Positions 1 to 9,474 of a stretch of DNA of 38,272 bases are shown here, one piece after another. The notes under the pieces were generated by a model that was not told the DNA's origin, ran no database searches, and worked only from the letters and a program-made list of their open reading frames with translations. How positions within the stretch are numbered: the first letter of the stretch is position 1; every line of letters starts with the position of its first letter. Origin of the DNA: Kofleriaceae bacterium (GTDB lineage: Bacteria; Myxococcota_A; Polyangia; Haliangiales; Haliangiaceae). A program made the translations under genes and the position numbers. Location of the stretch: positions 1 to 38,272 of the forward strand of contig JANXOP010000028.1 in assembly GCA_025357755.1 (NCBI GenBank). Reading direction: 5' to 3'.

Positions 1-1
1 C

Positions 2-316
2 GAGGTGACCGTGCCCGCGCAGCGGCTCGCACCGACCGCACACCGACCCTCGTTCGCGGCCCCACCTGCGCCGATCCCACCGCCGCATCCCCGCATGCTG
101 CAGATACCACCGCCGTTCCAGCAGCCCTATCCGCCGCCGCCGCTTCACCCGTATCCCCCGCCGCCGGATCTCACGCGCCCGCAGCGCTATGCCGTGCCCG
201 CGCCACCGCGAAATGGCCTCCGGTCCTGGGTCGTGATCATCGTGATCCTCCTCGTCGCGGGAGCGGTGGCGATCGTGGTCGCGATGTCGGGGCCGAATGT
301 CGCTGCCGGAAAGTAG
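2..316 (+). CDS. Proline-rich protein with C-terminal membrane anchor (5'-partial)
   Basis: The frame is open to the left edge, so this is probably the C-terminal part of a longer protein; an internal GTG at 5 is not a convincing start. What is visible is a long Pro/Tyr-rich stretch with runs such as YPPPPLHPYPPPP, then about 21 hydrophobic residues (WVVIIVILLVAGAVAIVV) and a short tail ending in GK. That is the layout of a tail-anchored or single-pass membrane protein with an extended, disordered region. In myxobacteria such Pro-rich linkers often follow kinase, FHA or zinc-ribbon domains, but none is visible here, so no function is assigned. It ends about 50 bases before the FHA/sigma-54 activator on the same strand. 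Confidence 0.6.
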   Translation, partial: EVTVPAQRLAPTAHRPSFAAPPAPIPPPHPRMLQIPPPFQQPYPPPPLHPYPPPPDLTRPQRYAVPAPPRNGLRSWVVIIVILLVAGAVAIVVAMSGPNVAAGK

Positions 317-325
317 TGTCATTCC

Positions 326-354
326 TGAACAATTGTTGGGGGTGGGGGTATAGA
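326..354 (+). promoter_or_regulatory. Possible sigma70-type promoter for the FHA/sigma-54 activator
   Basis: TGAACA (326-331) and TATAGA (349-354) are separated by 17 bases and each matches four of six consensus positions. The predicted start of transcription is only a few bases before the GTG at 366, so a nearly leaderless message would result. This is inferred from the bases only. Confidence 0.35.
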
Positions 355-365
355 CACCAGGCGGT

Positions 366-1783
<1,418 letters not shown>

Positions 1784-1787
<4 letters not shown>

Positions 1788-2470
1788 GCCGCGCGCGCGG
1801 CGAGGAGCTCGCGCGCACGCGTCGCGTAGATCGAGCGAATGCCGCTGGTCGCAGCGAGCTTCAAGTGAGCCTCGGCGCCGGCAGGATCGCCGGCTTCGTG
1901 TAGATACAGGCCACGCCAGTAGTGCTCGATCGCGCGCGTGCGCTTGCCGTGCAGCACGAGCCCCGTCCCGCTCGCTCGCACCACGGTCTTCGCGGCGGCG
2001 TCGAGCGTGGCGCCGAAATCGAACGCGGCCTTGGCTGCGATCGGATCGCCACCGCGCAGCAGCAGCAGCGCGCTGATCGCATCGTCGTACTTCCACTTGC
2101 GGATCGAGCGCGACACCGACCACTCGACGCGCGTCCGCTCGAGGTCGCGCGCGAGATGGAGCAGCGTGGTCGCGCGCAGCGACGTGACGAGGTGGCGTTG
2201 CAACGAGGCGCCCTGTGTCGCGATCGTCTCGAGCCGCTCGAGACACTCGTCGAACAAGCCTTCGTGGTGGGCCGCGCCGGCCGCGTTGTACGCGAGCCCG
2301 AACTTCGCCGATGGCAACTGGAACCGCGCGAGGCCTCGATCGGCGAGTGCCCGCGCGCCCGCGTAGTCTTCGAGCAAATACAATCGCGCGACCTTGCCGA
2401 GCACGCGCGTCTGCGCGATCAGCACGAGCGTCACCGCGATCACGAAGCATCCGATACCGACGATCACCAC
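1784..2470 (-). CDS. Single-pass membrane protein with TPR-like helical repeats
   Basis: About 228 residues. The N-terminus is one hydrophobic segment (VVIVGIGCFVIAVTLVLIAQ), followed by alpha-helical, Ala/Leu/Arg-rich sequence with TPR-like spacing (for example ALADRGLARF, GLAYNAAGAAHHEG, GLYLHEAGDPAGAEAHL). This suggests a membrane-tethered scaffold. The GTG at 2470 (or 2467) places the start directly before the membrane segment and 44 bases after the stop of the PEGA kinase gene. The frame is open further upstream to 2566, inside that gene, so a longer overlapping form cannot be excluded. It is the second gene of the kinase unit, so a role with the kinase is plausible but not shown. No named family is assigned. 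Confidence 0.7.
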
Positions 2471-2513
2471 GCCACAGCCATCGCACGAACGGCGCCAGCC
2501 GCCAACCGCGGAA

Positions 2514-5500
2514 TCAGTTGTCGACGCGTACGCGGTAGCTGAGCCGCTCGTCCGCGACGTTGACATCCCACTTGCGGCGGGTTTCGGTCACGAGGTCGTA
2601 GACCTCGACGGTGTGCGGCCCGACGGTCGTATCGATGCGCTCGCTCGGGCAGGTCATGCCGGTCGGCTTACCGTCGACGAAGATGTAGTAGCGCGCCTTG
2701 TCCTTGCACTTGATTACCTTGATCCCGGCGCGCCCACCGGTCGGCGTCACGGGCTTCAACGGGATCGCGAACGTGCCGTGACCATCCACTTCGGCGACGT
2801 AGAGCTCGTGCCCGGGGAGCAGCAACGCCATCGTGTGACGATCGGCAGAACCCGAGAGCTTCACCGGCGTGACGCCCTGATCGGCACCATCGATGAAGAC
2901 GCGTGCACCGCCGGGCGTCGACGCGATCGCGAGCGAGTCGGAGCTCGCCGTCGGGGTCGCCACGGGTTTTGCGTTGCTCCCTGCACCCGAGCCGACCTCG
3001 GCAACGGCCGCACTGCCATTCGATCCGGTCTTCGATCCTGCGGATCCTGCCGATCCTGCCGATCCTGCCGCGACCGCGCTGCCCTTCGAACCGTTCGCCG
3101 CATCGAGCGGCGCGTTCGTCACGACCGCGTTCGATCCAAGCTTCGCGCTGCCCTTGGCAGAGCCTGCGGCCACGGTGAGTTGCGGTTCGTCCGACGCTTG
3201 TTGCATCTGCCACGCGACCACGCCGCCGCCGCCGCCGAGGACGACGAGCGCACCGATTACGAGGGGCCAGCGCGACCTCTTGACGGCCTTACCCGCCTGG
3301 CTCGGCAGCGCGAAGTTCGGCGCGCTGCGGTGACGTGGCGGTGGCGGAGGGAGCCCTTGCGCCGGCGAGGCGAGCGCGACCTCCATCGGAGGCGGCTGCG
3401 TCACGTGCGAGCCGCTCGTCGGAACCTTCGGTGGTTGGATCTCGTACGTCCCACTCGGCACCAGGCTCGGTGGCGAAGGACTGAGCGCGCGCGATGGCGG
3501 GCTGATGCGCCCGATGCCGAACAGCGTCGCGCTCGGATTCGGGCCGCTCTTCTCGGCGAGGACGGGCGGCGCTTCTTCGCCGACCACTTCGATCGTGCCG
3601 CGCGTGTGCGCCTCGAGCTGGAGCTCGACGAGCGGATCTTCGTCGCCGCTCCTGCGCTTGAGGTCCTGCGCGAGGGCAGGGGGCATCTGGTTGGTTGCCA
3701 TGTCGCGCTGGAACGGTGGCGAGGTCGTCGGCGGTCGGCCGCGCCCTTCGGCTCCATCGCGCCCATCGCGCCCATCGCGCCCATCGGGTTGCTCGCCGAT
3801 GATCTCGCCGATGATCTCGATCGAAGGCGACGTGGACGTCGGCTCCGCTTCGAACGCCTGGCGTTGCACGAACGGCATCAAGCCACCACGTGCGTGGACC
3901 TCGGGCAACACGTCGTGCGGCGCGGTCGGCGGATCGTCGATGATGTCGGTGACCTTGGCCTTGGCTTCGAGCGGCGCACGCGGTCCCGAGCGGGGCAGGG
4001 GCGTCGCGAGATCGGAGAAATCAGACTCCGCGCGCACGTACTTGCCAGGACGTGTTTGCTCGTCGAGCGAGCCCCCAAATTCCTGGGACGCGAGCAGGAG
4101 CTGGTTCAGCTTGTCGTCGTCACCTGGCAGGGTCAGGACATCACCCTCGGAGATCGGCCGACGGACGTCCGCGACGTGAGCCTCGAGGCCGGGGCGGGTC
4201 GCATCGGCATCGCTGGGCGCACGTCCTGGTGCACCGAGCCCGGGAATGGGTCCGACGAGCTTCTTCACGGGCCGGCCGAACTTGTCGTGGTCTCCCGGAT
4301 CCGGTTCGCGAATCGGTGGTGGTGCCGAGCCCGGCTTGGTCTGACGCAGGCTCGGGATCGCGCCGGTCGCTGGGCCGGCCTTGCCGATCTGCGGAACGAT
4401 CGAAGGGATGGGGCCGCCGAGCGGCTGGGTCTTCTGTGGCGGCTTGATCGGCGGGATCAGCGAAGATGGCTTCTTGCCGGCGCTCGGCAGGCCGAGCATC
4501 GTGCCGGCATGGAGCGCGCTCGGCGACGGGATCGGCGGTACCGCCGGCGGCGGTAGGCCGGGCATCGTCGAGGTCAGCCTCGGCAGCTCCGGCACCGTCG
4601 AGCTCGCGTCGAGGTTCGGCGTGGGTTGCGTGGGGCCAACGAGCGCAGCAGGGCGGGCGATCTCGAGATCCGGACGCACGAACTCGGTGGTCGCGACGCC
4701 TTCGGGCGCGTCGGACATCTCGAGCTCGAGATCCTGCAGCCGTGGACGTGCGGGTGTCGACGTCGGCGTGAGGTTGAGCGCGACCATGCCGGAGAGCTCG
4801 CCCTCGTTCATCGCCGCGTGACGATCGAGCGTGGCCTTGACCTGCGCGCCGATATCTTTGCGCGTGCCCGGCACGGGCGCGACACGCAGTGCGGCATCGA
4901 GGGCATCGGCGAACGCCCGCGCATCGGGAAACCGTTCGAACTGCGAGCGCGCGAGGCAGCGCGCCAGCACGCGCACGATCGGACGCGGCAGCGGAGGCTC
5001 GGCCGGTGGCCCGGCGAGGATCGCCTGCGCGATCGCTTGCGGTGAATCGCCGAAGAATGCGCGCTGACCGGTGACGAGCTCGTACGCGATCACTCCGAGG
5101 ACGAACACGTCCGTCGCGGCACTCGTTGCTTCACCCGCGAGCTGTTCGGGGGCGAGGTAACCGATGCGTTGTGCGAGCCGCTGCAGCTCGACAGGTCGCC
5201 CGGTGATCGTTGCCGCGAGGATCCCGAAATCGGTGACCTTGACGTCGCCATCGCTCGTCACTATCACGTTCGTCGGCGAGAGCCCGAGATGCGAGAGACC
5301 GCGACCGTGTGCGTAGCCGACCGCGCGCGCCGCTTGCGAGATCAGCGCGAGCGAGCCGCCGGCGGAAAGGGCGCCACCGCCGAGCTTTGATTCGGCGAGC
5401 ATGCGCATGACATCGAGCCCGGCGACGAGCTCGACCGCGGTGAAGGTCTGGCCCTGCGCGACGCCGAACTCCGACATCCGCGCGATCCGCGGATGCTCGA

Positions 5501-5708
5501 GCGATCCGTACGCACGCGCGGCCGCCGACAGCGCCTGGGCAGCGGCGGGCACCGCGGTGAGCTCCGGCGAGAACCGCTTGATCGCGAACTGCCGCTCGAA
5601 GCCGGCGACGCCGAACACTTTGGCGCGCGCGACCGAGCCATTGGGACCGCCGCCGATCGGCTCCAATAGCTGGTAGCGCCCCACACGCTCGGTCGACGAA
5701 TCCTGCAC
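2514..5708 (-). CDS. Ser/Thr kinase-fold membrane protein with PEGA domain, probable pseudokinase
   Basis: 1064 residues. The N-terminal kinase fold (about 11-275) has a Gly-rich loop, the ATP-binding Lys K44 in FAIKRF, DFG at 160-162 and YLAPE at 184-188. The catalytic loop, however, reads HLGLSPTN (140-147) in place of HRDxxxxN, so the catalytic Asp is Gly. A long Pro/Gly/Ser linker (about 290-810) follows, then one membrane segment near 812-836 (WPLVIGALVVLGGGGGVVAW), a Gly-Ser-Ala repeat linker, a PEGA domain from about 922 (STPGGARVFIDG) and a C-terminal domain with two Cys (IKCKDK, TCPSER). The kinase fold should be cytoplasmic and PEGA outside the membrane. The GTG start is set by the kinase alignment, with a TAAACT box nine bases upstream. 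It is likely an ATP-binding scaffold or sensor rather than an active kinase (inference). Confidence 0.88.
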   Translation of the reverse strand: MQDSSTERVGRYQLLEPIGGGPNGSVARAKVFGVAGFERQFAIKRFSPELTAVPAAAQALSAAARAYGSLEHPRIARMSEFGVAQGQTFTAVELVAGLDVMRMLAESKLGGGALSAGGSLALISQAARAVGYAHGRGLSHLGLSPTNVIVTSDGDVKVTDFGILAATITGRPVELQRLAQRIGYLAPEQLAGEATSAATDVFVLGVIAYELVTGQRAFFGDSPQAIAQAILAGPPAEPPLPRPIVRVLARCLARSQFERFPDARAFADALDAALRVAPVPGTRKDIGAQVKATLDRHAAMNEGELSGMVALNLTPTSTPARPRLQDLELEMSDAPEGVATTEFVRPDLEIARPAALVGPTQPTPNLDASSTVPELPRLTSTMPGLPPPAVPPIPSPSALHAGTMLGLPSAGKKPSSLIPPIKPPQKTQPLGGPIPSIVPQIGKAGPATGAIPSLRQTKPGSAPPPIREPDPGDHDKFGRPVKKLVGPIPGLGAPGRAPSDADATRPGLEAHVADVRRPISEGDVLTLPGDDDKLNQLLLASQEFGGSLDEQTRPGKYVRAESDFSDLATPLPRSGPRAPLEAKAKVTDIIDDPPTAPHDVLPEVHARGGLMPFVQRQAFEAEPTSTSPSIEIIGEIIGEQPDGRDGRDGRDGAEGRGRPPTTSPPFQRDMATNQMPPALAQDLKRRSGDEDPLVELQLEAHTRGTIEVVGEEAPPVLAEKSGPNPSATLFGIGRISPPSRALSPSPPSLVPSGTYEIQPPKVPTSGSHVTQPPPMEVALASPAQGLPPPPPRHRSAPNFALPSQAGKAVKRSRWPLVIGALVVLGGGGGVVAWQMQQASDEPQLTVAAGSAKGSAKLGSNAVVTNAPLDAANGSKGSAVAAGSAGSAGSAGSKTGSNGSAAVAEVGSGAGSNAKPVATPTASSDSLAIASTPGGARVFIDGADQGVTPVKLSGSADRHTMALLLPGHELYVAEVDGHGTFAIPLKPVTPTGGRAGIKVIKCKDKARYYIFVDGKPTGMTCPSERIDTTVGPHTVEVYDLVTETRRKWDVNVADERLSYRVRVDN
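3033..3068. repeat. 9-bp tandem repeat (CGATCCTGC, four units) inside the PEGA kinase gene
   Basis: Four consecutive 9-base units, with one substitution in the second (GGATCCTGC). On the minus strand they encode the Gly-Ser-Ala linker between the membrane segment and the PEGA domain. Since the unit is a multiple of three, gain or loss of copies would change linker length without breaking the frame. Confidence 0.85.
3755..3786. repeat. 9-bp tandem repeat (CATCGCGCC, three and a half units) inside the PEGA kinase gene
   Basis: Three full 9-base units and a partial fourth. On the minus strand they encode the repeated Asp-Gly-Arg tripeptides of the disordered linker. It has the same period as the repeats at 3033 and 37466 but a different unit. 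Confidence 0.8.
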
Positions 5709-5717
5709 CGCGGCCCG

Positions 5718-5723
5718 AGTTTA
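5718..5723 (-). promoter_or_regulatory. Putative -10 element for the PEGA kinase unit
   Basis: TAAACT read on the minus strand, nine bases before the GTG at 5708. No -35 match and no Shine-Dalgarno were found. It would give an almost leaderless transcript. Confidence 0.35.
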
Positions 5724-5835
5724 GCCGACCAGACCCCGTGACGCGGTGCGTCGAACAACGATCATTTGTTGCCTGCCAGTGGCCGACCGCCCCGCTAACT
5801 TGCTCTCGCCGTGGAACACTGGCACCAACGATCCA

Positions 5836-6411
5836 ATGGCGAAGAAGCCTGGCGAGAGAGCGACGACTGAGGCACAGGACAAGGCGGACGATCAGACCGC
5901 GCCGGTCCTCGTGAAGCGTGAAGATGGCGAGCCCGACCCGAAAGGGACGGACAACACGGCGCCGGTGGAGTCCAAGGATCTGCCACGCCACGACGAGCCG
6001 ACGCCTGTCCCCGTCGAGGGTCGCGCCAAGACCGAGACCGTCTCGATGGCGCCGAACCTCGGCCGACCACCCGAGATGCCGACGACCACGGCACCTCCGC
6101 CGCTCGCGCTCGGCGATGTCGAGGACCCGACCCACATGCCCGGTCCACGCGACATCCCGGGTGGCGAGCCTGGCGATCGTGCGCCGGCACCCGGTCGCGT
6201 GCCGCCCGGAGATTCACGATCCCTGCGCAAGACCGACGAGTTCGCGCTGATCTATCGCCTCGGTACCTACGTGATCAGCCGCTATGGCGCGATGGGCACG
6301 CGAGGTCAGTGGCGGGTGGTCGAGTATCCGACCTCGTCCTCGGCATCTCACTCGTACGCGAAGGAATGTTCGCGGTTCGTCTCGGAGGGCTTCTCGGACT
6401 ATCGTGGTTGA
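5836..6411 (+). CDS. Hypothetical protein: long disordered N-terminus, small conserved-looking C-terminal domain
   Basis: About 191 residues starting MAKKPGERATTEAQ. The first ~130 residues are hydrophilic and Pro/Asp/Glu/Thr-rich, with no predicted fold or signal peptide. The last ~55 residues (FALIYRLGTYVISRYG, then GQWRVVEYPTSSSASHSYAKEC) are aromatic-rich and look folded. I do not recognise the family. The ATG at 5836 was chosen over the open frame further upstream, which would encode an unusual Cys-containing leader. Its stop overlaps the lipase gene start by eight bases (GTG at 6404), so the two products are probably made together; the small domain may help or localise the lipase (inference). 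Confidence 0.7.
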   Translation: MAKKPGERATTEAQDKADDQTAPVLVKREDGEPDPKGTDNTAPVESKDLPRHDEPTPVPVEGRAKTETVSMAPNLGRPPEMPTTTAPPPLALGDVEDPTHMPGPRDIPGGEPGDRAPAPGRVPPGDSRSLRKTDEFALIYRLGTYVISRYGAMGTRGQWRVVEYPTSSSASHSYAKECSRFVSEGFSDYRG

Positions 6412-7237
6412 GTTGAGCGACGACAAGAAGCGCAAGGAGCGTTCGTGGCTGCTGCGCTGGGCGCTCGAAGCGCCGAGCCGATGGCTCGGTCGGCGGAGCG
6501 GTATCGGTCAGGACATGACCGGCGGCGCGGACGGGCTCTCCTATCTCCGTCACCTCGTGCGTGGCAACCGGTTGCGTCGGCGCGACGTTTTCGGCGAGGC
6601 CACGCCCTCGTCGCCACCGGTGCTGTTGATCCACGGCTTTCTCGGAACGCGTGGCTCGATGTACATGCTCGAGCGTCGGCTCGTCGAGGATGGATTCGTC
6701 GTCGTGTCGTTCAACATCGGCACGCTGAACGTGCGCGACATCCGGCGCTCCGCGTTCATGATCCATCGCAAGATCGAGCGGATCTTGGCGCAGACTCCTG
6801 CGCAGAAGATCGACATCATCGGTCACTCGATGGGCGGCCTGATCGGGCTCTATTACATCAAGAAGCTCGGCGGCCACGCGCGGGTCCGCAAGCTGGTGAT
6901 GATGGGGACGCCGGCGCGCGGGACCTGGGCGGCCCTCGCTGGGGTGGTGACGCTGGGCCTGTGGTCGACCTCCTCCTGGCAGCTGCTCCCTCGGAGCCGG
7001 TTTCTGGACGAGCTCCACCAGGGCCCGATTCCTCCGGGAGTCGAAGTCGTGACCATCGCTGCAGCCCGCGATTGGGTGGTCCCACTCCAGACCACCCGTC
7101 TCGTGGGTGCGACCGCCATGACCGTGCCTCTGGGCCATTCCAGCCTGGTCGTTTCGGAGGAGGTCTACCGGCGTGTCGTCAACACGCTGAGGCCGCCCCA
7201 CGAAATTACGTACGAGGACATCCCGGCGACCGATTGA
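6404..7237 (+). CDS. Alpha/beta-hydrolase, triacylglycerol lipase/PGAP1-like esterase
   Basis: About 277 residues. The core strand and oxyanion region are LLIHGFLGTRGSMYML, and the nucleophile elbow GHSMGG has Ser142. A likely acid is Asp223 (AARDWVVP) and the catalytic His is H245 (PLGHSSLV), so the triad is complete and in the expected order. The pattern (IGHSMGGLIGLYYIKKL, then MMGTPARGT) is typical of bacterial lipases and of PGAP1/LipA-like esterases; the substrate cannot be told. There is no signal peptide, and the N-terminus is basic (DDKKRKERSWLLRW), so it may act in the cytoplasm or on the inner membrane face. The start is GTG 6404 or TTG 6413; both overlap or abut the previous gene and imply translational coupling. 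Confidence 0.85.
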   Translation: MVELSDDKKRKERSWLLRWALEAPSRWLGRRSGIGQDMTGGADGLSYLRHLVRGNRLRRRDVFGEATPSSPPVLLIHGFLGTRGSMYMLERRLVEDGFVVVSFNIGTLNVRDIRRSAFMIHRKIERILAQTPAQKIDIIGHSMGGLIGLYYIKKLGGHARVRKLVMMGTPARGTWAALAGVVTLGLWSTSSWQLLPRSRFLDELHQGPIPPGVEVVTIAAARDWVVPLQTTRLVGATAMTVPLGHSSLVVSEEVYRRVVNTLRPPHEITYEDIPATD

Positions 7238-7251
7238 TCCGGGCCGTTTGC

Positions 7252-7281
7252 TTGCGCCTCCAACGTATTGAGCACTAGAAT
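7252..7281 (+). promoter_or_regulatory. Possible promoter for the FHA-DUF4388 gene
   Basis: TAGAAT at 7276-7281 matches five of six -10 positions. TTGCGC at 7252-7257 is a weak -35, 18 bases away. The start codon at 7300 has no Shine-Dalgarno before it. Confidence 0.4.
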
Positions 7282-7299
7282 TTTCGAGTCCTTGCGCAC

Positions 7300-8232
7300 A
7301 TGAACGACCGTCCTCGCTTCGCACTGCGCTTCATCTCGGGCAAGTACCAGGGAGGCGAGTTCCCGCTTCGCATGAATCGGGAAATCATCATCGGCCGGTC
7401 TAGTGACCTGGACATGGTGCTCGTCGAAGACATGGTCTCGCGTCGTCACGCGAAGATCAGCTCGACCGACGCAGAGGTCTACATCCAGGACATGGGCTCC
7501 ACGAACGGGACGTTCGTGAACGGCGAGAAGATCGCGGGCCGCGCGTTGTTACACGAAGGTGATCGGATCCTCGTAGGCACATCGATCATCAAGGTCGTCG
7601 CGGTCGAGGGAGCGGTCGCCCAGCAGAGCGAGGCCGAGGCCCGGCGTCGGCTCGAGGCCGGGGCGCAACAGCGCCAGGCCACCCAAGGGCGCCCGATGTC
7701 GGGCGTGATCGAAGAGATTCCGTTACCCGACCTCCTCCAGCTCTTGTCGACGAGCCGCAAGTCCGGCGTCCTGACGATCAACAACGGAGTCAGCCTCGGC
7801 AAGATCTACCTCCGCAAGGGGCAGCTCTACTTCGCCACGATCAACGACGACTTCTCGGTCTCACCGCAGAAGGCGATCTACCGCATGCTGACCTGGGCGA
7901 CGGGCACGTTCGAGCTCGAGCCGGGCGGCGAGATGCAGGTGATGGACGAGATTCAAGAGTCGACGGAGGGCCTCCTCATGGAGGGCGTCCGCCAGCTCGA
8001 CGAGTTCCAGCACCTCAAGAAGCAGCTTCCGCCGCTCGGGTCGCCGCTCGCCGTGCCGACCCCGCTCGCGGGCAAGCTGCGCGAGCTGAGCCCCTCGGAG
8101 CTCGATACGTTCCAGCTCGTCCTCGACCACGGCCAGCTTCAGAAAGTCTTGGATAACTTCCCGGGCACGGATCTCGACGCAGCGCAGAACATCATCGGGT
8201 TGATGAAGCGCGAGTTTGTCGTCGTCCCATAA
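7300..8232 (+). CDS. FHA domain protein with C-terminal DUF4388 (PATAN-like) domain
   Basis: 310 residues. An N-terminal FHA domain (about 5-100) carries IIIGRSSDLDMVL, VSRRHAKI and GSTNGTFVNG, the residues that bind phosphothreonine. A short Gln/Ala/Arg-rich hinge (about 105-130) leads to a DUF4388 domain (about 133-225): IPLPDLLQLLSTSRKSGVL, GKIYLRKGQLYFA, and ATGTFELEPG. DUF4388 is common in myxobacteria and cyanobacteria with receiver, FHA or kinase modules and is linked to gene regulation or motility signalling. A helical C-terminus (ELDTFQLVLDHGQLQKVLDNF) follows. It is most likely a cytoplasmic adaptor reading phosphorylated kinase targets. It stands alone between the lipase gene and a small orphan on the same strand. 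Confidence 0.9.
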   Translation: MNDRPRFALRFISGKYQGGEFPLRMNREIIIGRSSDLDMVLVEDMVSRRHAKISSTDAEVYIQDMGSTNGTFVNGEKIAGRALLHEGDRILVGTSIIKVVAVEGAVAQQSEAEARRRLEAGAQQRQATQGRPMSGVIEEIPLPDLLQLLSTSRKSGVLTINNGVSLGKIYLRKGQLYFATINDDFSVSPQKAIYRMLTWATGTFELEPGGEMQVMDEIQESTEGLLMEGVRQLDEFQHLKKQLPPLGSPLAVPTPLAGKLRELSPSELDTFQLVLDHGQLQKVLDNFPGTDLDAAQNIIGLMKREFVVVP

Positions 8233-8236
8233 GCGC

Positions 8237-8242
8237 TACACT
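8237..8242 (+). promoter_or_regulatory. Putative -10 element, leaderless arrangement
   Basis: TACACT lies seven bases before the ATG at 8250. No Shine-Dalgarno is present in the 17-base gap from the preceding gene. A weak TTGTCG lies 15 bases upstream. Confidence 0.35.
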
Positions 8243-8249
8243 AGAGGCG

Positions 8250-8645
8250 ATGTCTCCGTCGCTAGGGGGAATCGAAATCGAGATGATCGAGGATCGGCGG
8301 CTCTGTTCGCCGTATCGAGGCGTCGTCGGTCGCACGCTGATGCGCCTGATCGTGCGCCGCGAGCGCCTCACGAAGATCGAGGTCGATGATGCGAGCGTCG
8401 AGGTCAGCGACGACTCCGGAGCCTTCTCGCTCAGCGGTATCGACGCGCTATTCGTCGTCGAGCGCCAGCCACCGCGCTGGTGCTTCCTCACGTGGTACGG
8501 CGTGTTCGCTCGCAGGCACGGCCGCGGCGATCGCCTGATCTTCGAGACTCCCGACGGCAAGCTCGCGCGCTTCATCGAGCGGCGGATCGAGCAGCAACTG
8601 GGGCTGCGTGACGTACCGATCCGCGGCGAAGTCCGCTGCGGATAA
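8250..8645 (+). CDS. Small hypothetical protein
   Basis: 131 residues; family not recognised. The sequence alternates short beta-like segments (LTKIEVDDASVEVSD, ALFVVERQPPRWCFLTWYGVF) with a C-terminal amphipathic helix (KLARFIERRIEQQLG). It could be a PH-like beta-barrel closed by a helix, but no motif proves this. No signal peptide or membrane segment. It has its own likely promoter and lies 17 bases after the FHA-DUF4388 gene and 31 bases before the NUDIX gene, all on the same strand. Codon use looks like that of its neighbours, which supports a real gene. Confidence 0.7.
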   Translation: MSPSLGGIEIEMIEDRRLCSPYRGVVGRTLMRLIVRRERLTKIEVDDASVEVSDDSGAFSLSGIDALFVVERQPPRWCFLTWYGVFARRHGRGDRLIFETPDGKLARFIERRIEQQLGLRDVPIRGEVRCG

Positions 8646-8664
8646 ACGAGCGCGTTACATGTGG

Positions 8665-8670
8665 TACGCC
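8665..8670 (+). promoter_or_regulatory. Putative -10 element, leaderless arrangement
   Basis: TACGCC lies six bases before the GTG start at 8677; there is no Shine-Dalgarno. It is weaker than the related boxes at 12919 and 26282 (TACGCT) because the last T is missing. Confidence 0.25.
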
Positions 8671-8676
8671 TAGCCC

Positions 8677-9474
8677 GTGAGCACGATCCGCGAGGCTGCA
8701 TCGGTGATCCTGCTGCGCGAAGCGCCCAGCGGGTTCGAAGTCTTCCTGTTGCGTCGCCATCGCAGCGCGAGCTTCATGGCCTCGGCGTACGTGTTCCCGG
8801 GCGGCGCCACCGAAGAGGGAGAAGACGCCAGGACCGCAGCGGCGCGCGAGCTGTTCGAAGAAGCGGGCGTGTTGCTCGCGCGCGATAGCGGCGCGCAGAA
8901 CGAGACCCTGCAGGTGCGCTCGCAGGATTCGCTGCGCCAGAAGGTCCTCGGCGGCACACCCGCAGCCGCCGTGCTCGAGCTCGCGGGCCTCAAGTGGGCG
9001 ACCGATGGGCTCGTGCCTTGGTCGCACTGGATCACGCCATCGGTCGAGACCAAGCGGTTCTCGGCGCGGTTCTTCGTCGGAGAATTGCCGGCGGGCCAGA
9101 CCCCGACGTTCGATGCGACCGAGACCGTCGATCAGGTGTGGGTCACGGCGAGCGATGCACTCACGCGCGCGGCCGAGCTCGCCTTGCCACCACCGCAAGT
9201 GCGCACGATGTGGGAGCTCGCGCAGTATCACTCGCTCCAAGAAGTGCTGGCCGCGGCGAAGAAGCGCGCCGAAGAGCCGCATCCGATCATGCCGCGCCTG
9301 GCGCCGCCACTCGAAGGCGAGACCGGTCCGTCGCTGCTCCTGCCGTGGGATCTCGACTACAACGATCGCGGCACCGGCGAAGCGACGCCACTCGCGTACA
9401 AGCCGTCGTGGGCGGTCGGGCCGAGCCGGTTCAAGTTCAGCGACAAAGAGTGGAAGCACTTCAGCGCGCCGTGA
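8677..9474 (+). CDS. NUDIX hydrolase (NUDT7/NUDT19-like)
   Basis: 265 residues. A perfect Nudix box GX5EX7REUXEEXGU spans residues 43-65 (G43, E49, R57-E58, E60-E61, G64), preceded by YVFPGG. The family cleaves nucleoside diphosphates linked to other groups, using Mg at the Glu residues. The long C-terminal part (TVDQVWVTASDAL, PPQVRTMWELAQYHSLQEV) and the overall size resemble NUDT19/CoA-type members rather than the short MutT type, so CoA or acyl-CoA diphosphatase is a guess only. No signal peptide. The GTG start gives SVILLREAPSGFEVFLL right at the domain's first strand. Its stop overlaps the start of the glycosidase gene (GTGA). Confidence 0.88.
   Translation: MSTIREAASVILLREAPSGFEVFLLRRHRSASFMASAYVFPGGATEEGEDARTAAARELFEEAGVLLARDSGAQNETLQVRSQDSLRQKVLGGTPAAAVLELAGLKWATDGLVPWSHWITPSVETKRFSARFFVGELPAGQTPTFDATETVDQVWVTASDALTRAAELALPPPQVRTMWELAQYHSLQEVLAAAKKRAEEPHPIMPRLAPPLEGETGPSLLLPWDLDYNDRGTGEATPLAYKPSWAVGPSRFKFSDKEWKHFSAP

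Noticed and set aside
2394..4556. Long open frame on the plus strand, opposite the PEGA kinase gene
   Set aside because: Its product is Arg-rich and low in complexity, with no family pattern, and it lies antisense to a gene with clear domains. High GC content keeps such frames open.
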